From: Verrucomicrobiota bacterium
GTDB lineage: Bacteria > Verrucomicrobiota > Verrucomicrobiia > Limisphaerales > UBA9464
Reading direction: 5' to 3'
Assembly (NCBI GenBank): GCA_016871805.1
Contig: VHCG01000002.1
Coordinates: forward strand, 1 to 64,000
DNA: 64,000 bases
The position numbers and the translations under genes are program-made. Numbering within the stretch: position 1 is the stretch's first letter; every line of letters starts with the position of its first letter. Shown piece after piece: positions 62,776-64,000 of the stretch. The notes beneath the pieces were generated by a model. The model saw only the letters and a program-made list of their open reading frames with translations, did no database searches and had not been told where the DNA came from.

Positions 62776-63835
62776 CATTCCGGTCCGTCTGGCCACGCGC
62801 GGTTCTGCATTGGCCCTGGCACAGGCCCGGGAGGTCGAACGGCTCCTCCAACAGGCCCATCCCGGACTCCGGGTCGATCGTGTCGTGGTCGAGACCTTCG
62901 GGGACCAGCGCCCCGGGGCTCCGATCTGGGGTCCGGGGTCTTCCCAACCGCTGGGTGTGTTCACCAAGGAACTGGAGGAGGCACTGTTGGCGGATCAGGC
63001 CGACATCGCGGTGCACAGCCTCAAGGACCTCCCCACGACGCTGCCCGAGGGACTCGCGCTTGCCGGGGTGCTGCCGCGTCAGGATGTCCGGGAGGTCCTG
63101 TTGTACCGGAGCCTCGAGGGTGCGGAGGCTCCCGCTCCAGGAACCCAGGACTGGTCGCCGGGTGGACGACAGCCATGGTTTGGCGGCCCCCATCAGACCC
63201 TTTTGGACCTGCCCCCGCGCTCGATCGTGGCCACTTCGAGCAGCCGACGCCGGGCCTCGGTCGAGTCCCGACGATCGGACCTCCAATGCGCGCCGATCCG
63301 GGGCAACGTGGGGACCCGTCTGCGCAAGATCTGGGCGATGCTGGAGTTCGACGCGACGCTCCTGGCCGCGGCCGGATTGTTCCGGCTGGGCTGGGATCTG
63401 AGCCCAACGGGTCGGCTGCGGATCGATCCACGCCTGCCGGCGCCGGTGCGCGCTGCGCTGGAGCCGCCCCCGGAAGGAATCCAGGGGACCCTCCTCGATC
63501 CCTTGGAGATGCTGCCCGCACCGGGGCAGGGAGCGATTGGGCTGGAGATCCGTTCGGGCGACGATCGGTGCCGGTCCCTGTGCCGTGGCATTCACCACCG
63601 GAACACCGGCGTTGCCGTCGAGGCCGAGCGGTCCTTCCTGGCGGTATTGGGGGGAGGGTGTCAGCTGCCGGTCGGAGCCTGGGGTCGGGTCCAGGGGCAT
63701 CAGGTGGTCCTGACCGTGGAATGGTACCGGGATGGGCGGAGGTGGACGGCCGAGGATCGGCTGCCGGTCCACCAGGCTCCCCAACTAGGTGTCCGGCTGG
63801 GTGCCCGAGTGAAGGCGGAGCGGGTTGGTGGCTGA
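62759..63835 (+). CDS. hemC: Porphobilinogen deaminase (hydroxymethylbilane synthase)
   Basis: VRLATRGSALALAQA, DIAVHSLKDLPTTLPEGL, IRGNVGTRL, PGQGAIGLE, GGGCQLPVGAW; overlaps hemA by 17 nt. Confidence 0.95.
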   Translation: MPLGADIPVRLATRGSALALAQAREVERLLQQAHPGLRVDRVVVETFGDQRPGAPIWGPGSSQPLGVFTKELEEALLADQADIAVHSLKDLPTTLPEGLALAGVLPRQDVREVLLYRSLEGAEAPAPGTQDWSPGGRQPWFGGPHQTLLDLPPRSIVATSSSRRRASVESRRSDLQCAPIRGNVGTRLRKIWAMLEFDATLLAAAGLFRLGWDLSPTGRLRIDPRLPAPVRAALEPPPEGIQGTLLDPLEMLPAPGQGAIGLEIRSGDDRCRSLCRGIHHRNTGVAVEAERSFLAVLGGGCQLPVGAWGRVQGHQVVLTVEWYRDGRRWTAEDRLPVHQAPQLGVRLGARVKAERVGG

Positions 63836-63864
63836 CGGGCCCGCATCGCCCGTGGTTTCTGTCG

Positions 63865-64000
63865 CTACGCGAACAGGCTCTGGATCGGCTGCCCGACGCC
63901 GTCGCGGGTGACGTAGAACGGACGTTTCTCGATCTCGTAGGCCAGCCTGGGTGGGATGCCCATCGCCCGGTAGATCGAGGCGTGCAGGTCCTCGATAACA
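63865..64000 (-). CDS. C-terminus of a DUF1501-type protein (truncated by window edge)
   Basis: Reverse frame reads VIEDLHASIYRAMGIPPRLAYEIEKRPFYVTRDGVGQPIQSLFA*, the typical DUF1501 end. Confidence 0.7.
   Translation of the reverse strand, partial: VIEDLHASIYRAMGIPPRLAYEIEKRPFYVTRDGVGQPIQSLFA

Overview
High-GC bacterial chromosome window, most likely Verrucomicrobiota/PVC group. This is inferred from DUF1501-type proteins, a PVC-type heme-binding protein, PPC-domain proteins, pilin-like H-x9-DG proteins and an esterase/SMP-30 fusion. It carries about 50 protein-coding genes on both strands. I saw no rRNA, tRNA, CRISPR array or intact transposon. Housekeeping anchors are groEL, groES, dnaK, ruvA, recJ, uvrB, hisG, hemA, hemC, a purine nucleoside phosphorylase, livFGM, iscX and a RidA-family gene. 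The observations most worth a second look are: (1) one uninterrupted 716-aa ORF fusing a YwlE-like protein-arginine-phosphatase/LMW-PTP, RpiB and GlyA; (2) an ATP-grasp/alpha-E plus transglutaminase-like island whose signature residues appear lost in all three modules; (3) an overlapping redoxin and cytochrome/PHM-like/TPR gene pair; (4) a 779-aa protein with two tandem alpha/beta-hydrolase domains, one lacking the nucleophile Ser; (5) a lipoprotein gene with an in-frame amber stop and a secreted protein gene with a 1-nt frameshift; (6) a family of dispersed intergenic palindromes (GTGATGCAG-TGCC-CTGCATCAC) plus an associated 36-bp repeat; (7) a 33-aa bS22/AURKAIP1-COX24-like gene missing from the ORF track. 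Family names come from reading the translations and memory of motifs; no database search was run. Many long antisense ORFs in the track are GC-driven shadow frames and were rejected.
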